From contig VCMS01000167.1 of NCBI GenBank assembly GCA_022539475.1, positions 122,411 to 166,806 on the forward strand: DNA of 44,396 nt. Reading direction: 5' to 3'. Shown one piece after another: positions 30,067 to 40,901 of the stretch. The notes beneath the pieces are model-generated. The model did no database searches. It saw only the letters and a list, made by a program, of their open reading frames with translations, and was not told the origin of the DNA. Each line of letters begins with the position of its first letter. Position 1 is the first letter of the stretch. The position numbers were made by a program, and so were the translations under genes. The stretch is from Gracilaria domingensis. Taxonomy: Eukaryota; Rhodophyta; Florideophyceae; Gracilariales; Gracilariaceae.

Positions 30067-31950
30067 CTAGCAAAACGAGAACACAGAGGTAATATGTCCA
30101 AGGTACTTGACGGTGTCGGTGAAGAATTCACACTTCCTCAATTTCAGGGTTATTCCTGCATCACGCAGAGTGGTCATCACGTCCCTGACATGGGTGAGAT
30201 GATCGTCCAGATTACTGGAAAACAAGATGATATCGTCAGGATAGACGAGACAGGTCCGCCACTTGAAGCGGCTCAGCAAGATGTCGATGGCACGCTGAAA
30301 CGTAGCGGGCGCGTTGGTTAAGCCGAAAGGCATCCGCTTGAAGCGGTAGGAGCCCGAGTGGCACAGGAACGCAGTCTTATCGCGGTCTTCCTCCCTGACG
30401 GGGACTTGCCAGGATCCCCAATTGGCATCCAATGCCGTGAACACGGTAGTGTCACCGAGCGAATCGATACACTCGTCCATACGAGGGATTGGGTAAGCGT
30501 CTCTTACCGTCACGGCATTGCGCCGGCGATAGTCGACACACAACCTCCAGGTTCCGTCGGCCTTGAGAGCCAGTACCACTGGGGATGCCCACGGCGATTG
30601 CGCGAGTTCGATGACACCTGCGCGGAGCATCTTGTCCACTTGGAACTGTTCTTCCTCCTAATCCTTCGGTCCTGCCCTGTAAGGGGGTTGTGAAACCGGA
30701 CGCGTGTTCGGGAACAAATCGATACGCTGTTCCGTTGCATTTATCTCTCCGAGAGAGCCATCCCACATTGGGGTGAACTCCCGTAACATGTCTCTTAGAC
30801 GTTCACGGTGCGAATCCGGTACATGACCGAGGTCAAGTTCCTCAAGCGCCTTCAAGGGGTCAACTTTGTCGTAGCTCGTGGGCTTGCGCTCTTCTGTTCC
30901 TGACACAGGGTGTGGTTCCAAGTCAGTCGGTTTCTTCTCCGTTGCGACGGTATTGGTGCCCGCGGAAGCAGCAGGAATTGCAGCTCCCTCCCCCTCCTTA
31001 GATGAGGCGACGTCCTCTTCGGAGGTAACTAGTCCGAGGACATCGGCAGCCGTCATCTTTGTTGGAAGCATTGCGAGTGGGTGCGGTGTCACAGACTCAA
31101 TGACTTGGTTCTTCACCAGATACTGGGGGGTGCTGCCAAGGTTGGAAAGGAGTATCCGAAACAGAGTATCCGGTGTGACTTGCACAACACCATTCGCGAC
31201 AGCGAGTTGGCACTTCTCGTACAACGAGGTAAGTGGTTGAATGACCCGAAGACCGTGTTGACGGGAATTAACTGACACCATAACTTGAGACTCAGGCGGG
31301 ATGCAAATCGACGAAACGGCGCGGAGCTTGGTGGACTCGCGCGACGCCGGTACCGGGGCCTGCGCAGCAGGAAGTGGAACTTGCTCCCGCGATGACCGCT
31401 TCAGCGGACGACGGACGATCGGTACCGATGAACCATCGTCAAGTTCTACACGCCTGAGGCAGGGCCTGATTGCATCGACAAACCTGTCGCAGTAATCGCA
31501 ACCCAAAATGACTGGGGCAGCCAATGACCGACAAACAATGAAGTCGACTCTCACCACGGAAGTTCCCAAACGCACGACTAAGTCGATTGTTCCCACCGTT
31601 GTTAACGGGTTGTTATTCGCGTCAGCGACATCAGGAAGCACGCTGCGGCGGATACGTTCCCGCAATTGCGGTGTGAGAAGGGACTCCACGATGAAGTTCG
31701 GACCTGCACCTGTGTCTAATACAGTCAGATAACGCACCATAAACTGGGGGCTCAGGCCAAGGTCAGCGTACAGCTTATAGTTTCGCTTGGCCATCACCAT
31801 GATTCGGTCCGGGATCCGGTTATTCCTTACCCGTATCCACGGTCGACGCAGAACACCGAGGTGCTCCGAATCCACGTCTGCGGCGTCTTTACTCGAGAGG
31901 ACTTTCACCGGGGAGCGAGGCAACGACGCCTCCGGCGTCAACAGCCTCAA
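30067..31950 (-). pseudogene. Gypsy element 3: protease and reverse transcriptase, 3' truncated
   Basis: Minus strand from ATG 31950. The protease active site is TVLDTGAGPNFI with the later ILGCDYCDRF. After a linker the frame meets an in-frame TAG (30656-30658) at AGPKD, then continues in phase into RT: GVIELAQSPWASPVVL, LCVDYRRRNAV, TALDANWGSW, MPFGLTNAPATFQR, and LVYPDDIILF (YxDD with Pro). It stops after VKYLGHI; RNase H and integrase are absent. The end coincides with the actagca cluster to the left. One nonsense mutation plus truncation make it dead, but the sequence is much better kept than element 1. Confidence 0.9.
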
Positions 31951-32087
31951 CTCTGAGGACGCCTCTCCCGAAAGGAAGACTCCCTCGTTCAGTTTCCCTG
32001 AACTTCCGCCTGCGGCGGCTGCTCAGGTTCCTCGGCAACGAGTGCTTGGACTCGCTGGCCGCGGGGTCCCGCGTTAGCAGTATGGGG
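31951..32087 (-). other. Gag-pol junction of gypsy element 3
   Basis: Gag ends at 32088 and the pol frame opens by 31950. Another minus frame (to 31889) bridges them. Pol may have been expressed by frameshifting or the boundary may be damaged; the sequence does not decide. Confidence 0.4.
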
Positions 32088-34205
32088 TTAGGCAACAGGC
32101 CGAGGGTTTGCATGCCCAGGCGGTGCTTGGACATTCCGCTGCGGCGGTGGTGCTGCGACAGCGTGAGAGAAGTCCGTCTTCGCACGCAAGTACGACGTCA
32201 TAGGGACGGTTTTCTTCTCCTCCGGAGTCAAAGCTTCATAGTTCACCGTGACCATGGGGATATCCCTCATCGAGAGGAGGCACTGCGGCGAGATGTGGCC
32301 ATGCGTATAGCAAAGATGACAGATCGGCGTTGCCATTCCCGAGCGCGGGGTACCATTCCGAGATTCGGTGAATCCTACCCTGGGGCGGGTTTCCTTCCAT
32401 CCAGGCCGTTGAAAATGGGTTGCTCCGTTCGCATACCGAATCCTTGGTCCGTTCACACGGTTGGAATCTGCGCAAAGCAGTGTACCGTCCCGAGCGGTGT
32501 CGAAAGAAGCATCCGTCGTCGACAGTCGTTCCGTAGTTGGAATGGAACTCGGGCTCTCCTGGGCCAACTGGACGTTGTCATACTCCCTTGTGGAGGCCTC
32601 GCTCGCTAGCAGCGACAAAGATGGGGACCCAGTCTCCATCATCAACGCCTTGGCGGACTTCGACCTGGGAACAGAACCTCGTGCACGAAGTGCATCACCC
32701 TCCACTCGAGCGTACTGGACTAACTCCAGGTAAGTGATCTTCCGCTTATCCTCGGGGTAGCGGGCGACCAAGGTCTTGATGGCCGGGTCAAGGCCGTCGA
32801 CGAACATTGTAAAACGTTCCCATGCGGGGTAGACATTACCACAACGGTGGAAAGCCTTGTTCAAGCGTACCGAATAATCGGTTTCCGTCTCTCCCGAATT
32901 CTGCCGTGTGTCCCGGAGTGCCAGGATGGCCGTGCCGATTGCATCGTTGGTGGCGTAGGAGCGCAGCAAGTACTGGACCGCTTCCGGTCAGCACGTAACC
33001 CCTCCTTCAAAGGCACGAGATGAACCTCTTACAGAGTTGAACTGGTCTTCGGCCACTCCCCGTAAGAAGTACGGTAACGCAATGTAGGCCTGGCCTTCGT
33101 TCATCCCGAGAACATCGGCCTCCGCCACGAAACGGGCGAGAAAATCAAGCACCAGGACTGGGTCGCTTCCAGAAAATGTCTGGTTACGCAGTGAGAGCTG
33201 CATACGGCAGATGCAGTCCTTCACCTTACCAGTCCCACGGGGTGTGCGATCCAATGAGGAATCCTCCAAACGGTAGTACCGGTATGAAAGTAACTTCGGA
33301 TACATCGGGTTCGTCGGCTTCAGCTCCTTCAGCCCGGAGTGCTTCCGTCCCTTCGACCGGGTACGAACAACACCTTGGGTGGCCGACGACCGCTTAGAGC
33401 GTGATGAGCGCGCTGCACGACCATTGTCGGATGAGGAATCGGATGAGTCCGAACCATCCGGAACATCCGGTGCGTCGTCTGACGAACTCGAGTCCGAGTC
33501 GGAGTACTGATTGTCCTCCTTGACCTTCCGCCTGCGGCGAGATTTGTCCCGACCGGTGTTCTTGTTGCGATGCGACACTTGGACCGGCTCCGCCGGCGTG
33601 GCGAGTTCCGCGATAGCGGCCTTCTCCAACGTCTCCAGACGGCTTCGAATCCGATCGAATCGGGTCTCAATTCCTTCCACGAAGGCAGCGGGTCCTTCAA
33701 TGCATTCCAGCACGGAGTTGACATCCGACCGTAGGATACAGAGATTGTCTGCGACATCCTTCACAGGAAATGTGCGAACTTCCTCCCGGAGAGTCCGGAC
33801 TTCTCCCGCGAGGGAATCATGGGCTCCCATAAGGGAATTGTGAGCAGCTCGCAGCATGCGAACCTGCTCTTCCAGGGTTGTACCCTGGGGGTTGTCAACC
33901 CTCTCCCGACGGGACTGAGACGCCTCGGCGGTAGCCCTGACTTGCCTGGCAGGAGCCGGTTCGGCGACGGCAGATGCCGGGGCAACCCTATCAGTGAGAG
34001 GGATCAACGCGGAAAAAGGAAGTGTCCGGCGCGCCGGTGGGTTAGACGTCGGCGAGGACGGCCTGTTACCCAGGGTAGATCCATCGCGAACTGGTATCCT
34101 CGAAGGCGGCCGACCATCCGTCGGATTACCACCGTTGGTGGAACGACTGCGGGTGATCGCAGGCTCCGCATCGGAGGGCTTCCGAGACATCGGTATCCAA
34201 TCCAA
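32088..34205 (-). pseudogene. Gypsy element 3: gag with zinc knuckle, one nonsense codon
   Basis: ATG at 34205. The protein begins with a Ser/Pro/Arg-rich part, then a coiled-coil segment (VRMLRAAHNSLMGAHDSLAG), an acidic Ser/Asp stretch, and the capsid-type region (YFLRGVAEDQF). A TGA at 32988-32990 interrupts it, then the same frame goes on (AIGTAILALRDTRQNSGETE, a typical gag capsid signature) to a CCHC knuckle CHLCYTHGHISPQC (C-x2-C-x4-H-x4-C) and a stop at 32088. The TGA lies where a Trp codon would fit, so one base change is enough to explain it. Gag would package the element RNA. Confidence 0.88.
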
Positions 34206-35046
34206 CCGTTACACGGGAACTTCCAAAAGAAAACGAACCTCAAAGAGGGTGCACAAAAGTGCGTCAAACTTCCTGTCTTCTAAGTCGGGAGACCACTTTG
34301 TAGTGCAATGCCTGCGAGCAGGAAACACCACGAAGATGTTCGGGATCTTCCTCTACTGAGGGCAACCCAGTGAACAGAGCCTCTCTGGAATGGCACAACT
34401 AGCTGGGTGTAAGACCGGGACCAGACCGTCAAGACGGGGCGTTGAGAGTTGAGTTGGGAAGGGTGACTCGCACTCGAGTGTAGCAGCCTCGAAAGAGGGA
34501 CGAGATCACAGAGTAGGGAAAGGGAAATAGAGAGAGAAGAGAGAGAGGGGTAAGAGAGGTACGGCGTATCGCCGTGGTATTCCCTATACAGGGTCGAACG
34601 CGACAACAGATGGTTATAACACTCCCAAAGTTGGGTTCTGCGGGGACGAAGGGTGGATAGCGGCGACGTGACAACGGGGAGTCCCTCCGGTAAGGAGTTG
34701 TGCACCGCCGAAGGCGAGAGTGGCTAGAGCCAAGATCCTTCAAGTAGGGTCACCCTGGTTGGGGCAGGTAACTGGTGCGACGGCGGCGACGCCGTCGAAC
34801 TAAGTAGCGTTCTCACTAAAATTAATAAATAATATTAACTAAACATCCCACTAATTGTGGCAAACGCCCACGTGTAGTGGCCAACCTCCGATCAGCTCTA
34901 CCGTGTCCTACGTGTTCAAACCATCTTGATGGCAAACACTAGTTACTACTACTCATATACTGGTGTATACTAGACAAACCCGTGAACGGGAATTATGACT
35001 AAGTCCAGCGAAATTCCTCATACATGAGCGTTGCACTACACTTCTC
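34206..35046. other. Gypsy element 3 leader and probable 5' LTR region
   Basis: Between the gag ATG and the RT relic. On the minus strand tggtctcccgacttag (34295-34280) is a candidate tRNA primer-binding site because it starts with TGG. The LTR would then lie to its right. With no second LTR in the window the borders cannot be fixed. A perfect cgacggcg/cgccgtcg hairpin sits near 34777-34796. Confidence 0.4.
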
Positions 35047-35613
35047 CATATAATTGACGACATTGCTCTCCTTGGGAACACATGGACACCGCAAAAGCTA
35101 CTAACGCTCTACCAAATCATGCAAACAGTACTGCAAGCAAACAAGCTCCCCATCAAGCCATCAAAATCCAGCCCCTTGACCACAGTCACTGAATCTACCA
35201 TTCTCTTCTGAGGGTGCAATTTCGACTTCCAGCGAAAAACCATACAGCCGAACACAACAAAAACACTTCACCATATAGCTGACATACAAAAGATTCTTGC
35301 AAAGAAGAAAGTGTTAGATGCGGAATGGCGCATATAAATTAGCAAGCTTATATGGGTACCTTTTTTGAAAAGCCCTTTACTGTCATGCTTGAATTCATGC
35401 CTCAAAATTATTCAAGAACCTGAAGATGACGCCATGATTTTAGTCTCGAAGGTAGTGAAATCAGAAATGTTGATGGTGCTCAACTTGTTACTGCTGTCTT
35501 TTATTTCGCTGTTTCTGCCGATCTGTACAACTATGGTTTCATGCCCTGCTTTAAAGACTGCAGGTGCCGTTGTTGCTGCACATGTGTCAAAGCAGTCAAT
35601 ACTGCAGATTTGA
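35047..35613 (+). pseudogene. Reverse transcriptase relic (DD motif, thumb)
   Basis: One plus frame reads HIIDDIALLG, QTVLQANKLPIKPSKS, then after a TGA (35209) GCNFDFQRKTI and QKILAKKKVLDAEW, and after a TAA (35335) more helical sequence to 35613. The order DD motif, H..l..vl..l...l.i.psKs, FLGf.fd fits the palm-to-thumb part of LTR- or DIRS-type reverse transcriptases, with the catalytic Tyr of YxDD replaced by Ile/His. It ends ~115 bp before the right arm junction. Confidence 0.55.
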
Positions 35614-36166
35614 AATCTAGTTGCCAGCTATTACATGCAGACAAAAGAAGCACAACCCGTCTCAGTCACTCCAACATTTGCGCGAAAAGTGGCAGATGTT
35701 TACGAGCAAACAGAATGAAGTACTGTTTTCGTCTGTGTTCTGCAAAGTGGAATATAGTCTGTTCGCTTTGGAAACTAAGCTAGTTTTGGGGCTATTTGGG
35801 GCGCGCGAGGGGGTAGCAGAGGCTGGCACTCAAAAATTAAGAAATTTTGGAATATTAAATTCCATTTCGCGCAGTTTAGTGCTTGGGTCCCCTAGTTTTT
35901 GTAGAGGTTCTACTTCGCCGCACCACCCCATTCACTCTTTTCCGCGACCCTCTCTCAAAACTGCACCCGTGCTAGTTTGCGTTTCCATTTTCTCCCATGT
36001 TGCAATGCCAATCGCAACTCATCCCACCTCAATCATCCCATCACTTCTTCCCAGTCCACACCACCCCCGCTATTTACGCATTTCTCGCCCATCACGCGTT
36101 CATTTTGTAGAAGTCAGGTGCACAACTCTCCCCCTTCTCGTATACCCGCCTCGCCCCAAAACGGCT
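35614..36166. other. Inner end of right arm, no gene seen
   Basis: Crosses the arm junction at 35729. The conserved arm sequence matches 10751-11189. Open frames on the plus strand here (from 35621) are antisense to the purine-rich leucine-zipper gene and are not supported. Confidence 0.45.
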
Positions 36167-37096
36167 TCAAATCCCTCCCATCCTTCTCTCCTCCTGTCCC
36201 CTCAGAATCCCCTTCGCAGTCCGCGCTACCTCCGCCGCACTCCTAAACCCAGTCACCACCGGAGCTCCCACTCCCTCCCGCGGCACCTCCTCCACCACCT
36301 TCTTCATCTCCTTACGCCTCTTCTTCAGACGGCTCTTCCCATCCCCAACCCCACCACCCTTTGTCTTCGGTGTCACAGGAGACCCCTTCTGCACCGCCAC
36401 CCTTCCCACACTTCCCTTCTCCGTCTTTCGCTCCACACCTCCTTTCACCCTCTCCTCTTCCACCAATCTTTGCCTCTTGCACAGCTCCTTCACCTCCTTC
36501 TCCAGCACGTCCAACCTCTCGTTCAGAACCCTATTCTCCTCCCGCAACTCTCCAACCTCCCTTCCCGCACACTCCACTATCCCATACACATGATTTCTCA
36601 TCTCCACTCCCAATACCGACAACGAATTCCGCAAGCTCGAAATCGCCTCAACCGAAACACCACTACCACCCCCACTCAGCACCACACCGCCCATTTCCGT
36701 TACAATCTCCACAATTCCATCGTCCAGTTGCTCCTTCATCACCAACCCCAACATCCCCACCCTCGCCTTCATCTCCCCCACAAACCGCATCTCCCTGTCA
36801 CCCTCTCCGCCCCCACTCTCTATCTGGTCTCCAACCTCTAACTGACTCAGATGCACCGCACCCCTTCTCTCCATTGCGACCCCCTCCACCTCCAATTCTA
36901 CCCCCTTCTCCACCTCATCACCATCCCCTCTCCTCGCCTCACACTTCTTTCCTTCCTCAGCCACTTCCTTCTTCTGCGACATCCGACCAGCCGCCGTAAT
37001 CACGTCCTCTTCCCGCTTTGGTGACGGCGTCTGCGGTACCTCCTTCCCCTCCAACAGCACCCACAGCTCCTCATCCTTCACGTATCCGTTCGACAT
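36167..37096 (-). CDS. Leucine-zipper coiled-coil protein, right copy
   Basis: 309 residues from ATG 37096, the same start and stop as the left copy (9821-10750). The frame is open ~32 codons further upstream, but the left copy's conserved start supports 37096. The heptad leucines and the basic SRLKKR segment are kept. Relative to the left copy about twenty residues differ, concentrated before residue 65 and after ~200. An equal length in both copies despite ~7% protein change suggests a real, maintained reading frame. Function unknown. Confidence 0.62.
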   Translation of the reverse strand: MSNGYVKDEELWVLLEGKEVPQTPSPKREEDVITAAGRMSQKKEVAEEGKKCEARRGDGDEVEKGVELEVEGVAMERRGAVHLSQLEVGDQIESGGGEGDREMRFVGEMKARVGMLGLVMKEQLDDGIVEIVTEMGGVVLSGGGSGVSVEAISSLRNSLSVLGVEMRNHVYGIVECAGREVGELREENRVLNERLDVLEKEVKELCKRQRLVEEERVKGGVERKTEKGSVGRVAVQKGSPVTPKTKGGGVGDGKSRLKKRRKEMKKVVEEVPREGVGAPVVTGFRSAAEVARTAKGILRGQEERRMGGI

Positions 37097-37329
37097 ATTC
37101 AGAAGAAGAAGTAGTAGTTGGATCGAAGTTTCCGCTGCGATACAGTGCAATCGAGCTAAACTGTGCTGTCCACCCCCACTGTCCAACCACACGGGCTATA
37201 TCCAGCACCATGATTGTCCCTGTTTCCCTCATCCCATTTCCCGCCAAAACATCCACTGTACACCTCCGCACCTTCCACTATTTAAGCGCCATCTCTCTGT
37301 CCCCTCTTCACATAGTCCCCACCCACCTC

Positions 37330-37663
37330 GCCTCGACCGGCGATATTTTTCTCTTCCACCATAACCCCACTCGATGGTTATAGCAAAACAGGAAGATATT
37401 GCCAGTGGAGGCAAGCTAGGGACTAGTGATTGTACTTAGAGTTGCTCACCCTCTGTCTCGACTGGGGGCATGTTCTTCTTCCGTCACATCCTTTGTGGGT
37501 TGTGACAAAAAAAGAATATGTCACCACTCGACACCGGATGGGTAACAATGATAGCACGTAGAGTAGTTCATCCTCCCTCTCAGCGTCCACTGGGGATATA
37601 TTTATGTTCTCTCACATCCTTTCCCGGTTGTCATACAAGAGAAATACATCTCCAATGGAGACG
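37330..37663. repeat. Array of three related stem-loops, right copy
   Basis: Inverted copies of the left array: 37330-37412, 37450-37537 and 37584-37663. All three stems are still formable. Differences from the left copy are few, for example a c-to-g change in the tcacaacc box of the 37584 unit and cactcgac instead of cacgcgac in the middle unit. See the left array for the plan of the units. Confidence 0.78.
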
Positions 37664-37729
37664 GAGAATATAGTCGTGATAACACGTAAAGGTAACAATG
37701 TAATAAACAATAAATTTATGCTACTATCT

Positions 37730-38075
37730 CTAACCAACCTTTCGAAAACCAGCTATGACATGAGCTGGGTTACTCGAGCCAAAGATGGCAGATCCTGCAA
37801 CTGAAATGTTTGCACCGGCCTTCACTACTGCTTTCACAGTACTCAGTCCAATACCTCCATCCACCTGTATCCCTATTCTTGGGTACAACTCCCTTGCATG
37901 TCGCACCTTATCAAGAACACCCTCCATAAACGCCTGTCCTCCAAACCCTGGCTCCACCGTCATCAACAATAACATGTCTACAACTCCTTCCTTCATAAGT
38001 GCTTCTACGACCTTTATAGACGTATTCGGGCGCAATCCAACTCCATCCTTTTAATTATGGCAATCCGAGTGAAGC
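37730..38075 (-). pseudogene. Ribulose-phosphate 3-epimerase fragment, right copy
   Basis: Same C-terminal half as the left copy, here with the canonical EPGFGGQ and VDGGIG blocks. A 13-bp deletion near 38037-38045 removes the bases encoding part of GMQVAVA and shifts the frame upstream of LRPNTS, so this copy is broken at a different place from the left one. The N-terminal half is also missing here. Confidence 0.82.
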
Positions 38076-38447
38076 TATAAAACCCGTTCACGTCATTTAT
38101 GAAGCCAAAATGGCTCCTTTCATCCTGTATTCAAGCTCCCCGTAAATCGTACTTTACAACTACTTTACAACTCAGGTTCGAAATCAGTTTCATTCATTGC
38201 ACACTTTCTACTCTTCCACCTACCTTTCATAAAACATCATCACACTTTGTGGCTTGTCGTCTCATACAAGGCCTATCATTCATTCAGTACAATCACATAT
38301 CATACATTTCGCTCACTTTCACAAAGTGAACCATGTTCCCGTTCTGCGCTTCCCAACCGTTTGTACTTACGTATCACTCTTTACCCCAGCAGTTCTCCGC
38401 CCCATCTTCCCTTTTTATCGTCACACAAAAACAATCGAACACTTGCA
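38076..38447. promoter_or_regulatory. Divergent intergenic region, right copy
   Basis: Counterpart of 8450-8820, upstream of the right oxidoreductase gene. The in-frame extension of the gene into this region lacks an ATG. No defined promoter element can be defended. Confidence 0.4.
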
Positions 38448-39350
38448 ATGAACTCCCAGTCCGACATGCCTCCGACTCCGCCTCCGAGTCCCAGATACTC
38501 TGACGTCCCTCAGGCCTCATCTCCCGCCCGAAGGACTCGGGCCGTTATTGTTGGAAGGGGGCGTATAGGTACCATGCTGGCGAACGAAGAAGATACGGTC
38601 ATTTCCGCACACGAATTCTGCAGCATGGCTGCTACCTCTCATCTTTCTGATGTACCGATACTAGTTTGTGGAAGAACGAACACCCTGGAGACCGTAATTC
38701 AGGCTTGCCCTTATTCGCTCAGAGAGAATCTCGTTTTCTTCCAGAATGGAGACATCATACCATTGCTTTCGAAGCTCGGTGTGGACAAATGTTCAAAAGT
38801 TGTCCTATACGTTGGTGTCCCCTCAAGAAACGCAGCTCCGCAGGATGGTGTCACTCCTCAAAGTCCGGATGGTCTCACTGTCGCAACAGGAAAGTGGGCC
38901 TCCAACGTTGCAGACAGGTTTAGGTCTATGGGTCTCACTTGCGGGGTTGTCGACGAAGACACATTTCTCGTAAGCTATTATGAGAAGCTCGTGTGGCTAT
39001 CAGCGTTCAACATCGTCGGGGCCTCAAGAGGTCTCATTCCTATGGACGTAGTCGCTACGGAGTGCAGTACGGTTGTGCTCACAATAATGAAAGAGCTGTT
39101 GAAGATAGTTTCGCTTAAGACAGGTACTACTTTCAACCTGGAAGAGACCGTTGGGCGACTTCTTGCATATGGGAAAACTCTCATTGGCTTCCCTACTTCT
39201 TTCTCCGACTTTCAGTTTAGGAACGCGTACTTCTACGACTTTTCCCGCCAAGAAAGAAACATTGTAGGCGGTGACCCCGCTCCTTTTCATACAAACTACG
39301 TCAACGTTGTTAAGGAAAAGTTATCCCCCTCCCCATTCCCCCAGCTTTGA
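38448..39350 (+). CDS. Ketopantoate-reductase-like oxidoreductase, right copy
   Basis: 300 residues from ATG 38448, same length as the left copy, with about a dozen residue differences. The GRGRIG Rossmann turn, the EKLVWLSAFN segment with Lys but Leu four residues later, and the C-terminal FSDFQFRNAYFY block are all kept. Both copies look functional as reading frames, so this is the pair in the arms that best preserves two working genes. Cofactor NADP(H) is expected from the family; the substrate is unknown. Confidence 0.68.
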   Translation: MNSQSDMPPTPPPSPRYSDVPQASSPARRTRAVIVGRGRIGTMLANEEDTVISAHEFCSMAATSHLSDVPILVCGRTNTLETVIQACPYSLRENLVFFQNGDIIPLLSKLGVDKCSKVVLYVGVPSRNAAPQDGVTPQSPDGLTVATGKWASNVADRFRSMGLTCGVVDEDTFLVSYYEKLVWLSAFNIVGASRGLIPMDVVATECSTVVLTIMKELLKIVSLKTGTTFNLEETVGRLLAYGKTLIGFPTSFSDFQFRNAYFYDFSRQERNIVGGDPAPFHTNYVNVVKEKLSPSPFPQL

Positions 39351-39976
39351 GGTTAGAACACATGACTTTTCGGTGTTGTAAACCTTTTAGAGATAGTTAA
39401 ACATAAAAGTTACTTTATCGAAATGACCTGTTCCTATTACATTACTTATATTGTTCGTCCTTCTGTGGTTCAAATATGCCCCTTTAAATCCTACATCCTT
39501 ATCACTAATACTTCGCTAAGACTTTGCTAGATAGAAAATGGTCATTCCATATCATTAAAGTGCACGATACTAGTAACGAAACAAGTACAAAAATTGTGAT
39601 ATTTCTGAAGAACTAAGCGTTTGCATTACTTGGGGCACCCGTATAAAGTAAGGTAAACCTTTTATGGGTTTCAACCCATAATGGAGGTTGTTTTACTCTT
39701 CTTGATTTCTAAGCTCATGTTAAAGATATTTACAGTTTTCTTTACCCACTTGAACCCGTACATATAATTTATGACTAAATCATCCTTTCTTTACTTCAAA
39801 TCGATGCAAAAACTTCTCCTCCTAGTAACGTTTTAAAACAGTACTACAATACCCGTATATGGTCGTTCTTAGACTCTTTGTATACTACGAAACACCTTGT
39901 GAACATCAATCACATCCTTCTCATTCCTATACCCACACCCATTTGCAAAACGAACCCTTTCGAAAGCTTTCAAAAC
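39351..39976. other. Intergenic, upstream of the right HAD gene
   Basis: Counterpart of 6921-7546, with several substitutions and small indels. In the right copy an ATG occurs upstream in frame (39878), absent from the left. No gene is seen. Confidence 0.45.
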
Positions 39977-40849
39977 ATGTATAACTCGGAAGTTAGAGCC
40001 CAAGAAGTAACTCCTCAGCAGCTGGCTAACGAAATATTCGAAAATGGCTACGCCGTGATTAGTGATGTTGACGGTACTCTGAAAAGAGCTGGGGAGAACA
40101 TTCCTGCCGAAACAGTCAAATGCATGAAGTACATCAACGCACGCGTTGGTTTCGGAATTGCTACTGGGCGAGATATAGAGGATGCCGAGAGTTTCATGGA
40201 GCACCTGGGTGGCTACACTTTTGGCATCTCTGGAAACCAAGGCGCACGGGTGAGATTATCCAATGGTACCGAAATTGATCAGGACCTTGACAGGGAAGGT
40301 TACGAAAGATGTGCAGCCGAACTTGAGAGACTTGCACTCTCCTTAAATGAATCGCACGGACTTCACGAAGAGCGTCAACAAGCAGTGGTGAGCACTAGAA
40401 AAGACAGTGGACTCCCTAACTTCACGTACAATGGACTGTCGAAGTGGAAAACAGAAGTTAACTCCGGTATTTCAAAAGTGTTGACATCCTTTCCGAACCT
40501 GGTTGCGTACCCTCAAGATGAAAACTGTGACATAGGGGACATTCGTTTCACGAAAAATAGTGGGGCGCTAGCCTTGGTTGAAAACGACCCCCAGTTCGAC
40601 ACACATTTAATCGTTGCTTTCGGGAATGCTTCCAATGATGGTCCTCTATATGAAATGGCAACCCTCGCAGTTCATGTGAAGGGAGACGACCCTCCACCAG
40701 CGGTAACATATCTTGTTGATGGGGTGGAGGACGTGCATGAGACCATCAGAAGGGTGGCAGAACTGTACGGGTACAGAAAATGCAAGTGTCAATGGTTTAG
40801 AAATGCTCTTGGAATTTGTTTCCAGTGCTACGATGCCTGTAATACTTAG
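39977..40849 (+). CDS. HAD-superfamily phosphatase-like protein, right copy
   Basis: 290 residues from ATG 39977, the start shared with the left copy. An in-frame ATG at 39878 is private to this copy. Motif I DVDGT, motif II ATGRD and the FGNASNDG motif are intact. The last residues differ from the left copy (ends in CYDACNT against QVLRCL) because of a small indel near the stop, so the exact C-terminus is not conserved. It converges on the nucleophile-less paralogue, with 52 bp between stops. Confidence 0.82.
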   Translation: MYNSEVRAQEVTPQQLANEIFENGYAVISDVDGTLKRAGENIPAETVKCMKYINARVGFGIATGRDIEDAESFMEHLGGYTFGISGNQGARVRLSNGTEIDQDLDREGYERCAAELERLALSLNESHGLHEERQQAVVSTRKDSGLPNFTYNGLSKWKTEVNSGISKVLTSFPNLVAYPQDENCDIGDIRFTKNSGALALVENDPQFDTHLIVAFGNASNDGPLYEMATLAVHVKGDDPPPAVTYLVDGVEDVHETIRRVAELYGYRKCKCQWFRNALGICFQCYDACNT

Positions 40850-40901
40850 CTATGATATGAGATCTCAGTAATAAAAGTGTCGTATATATCTCAATACCCT
40901 T

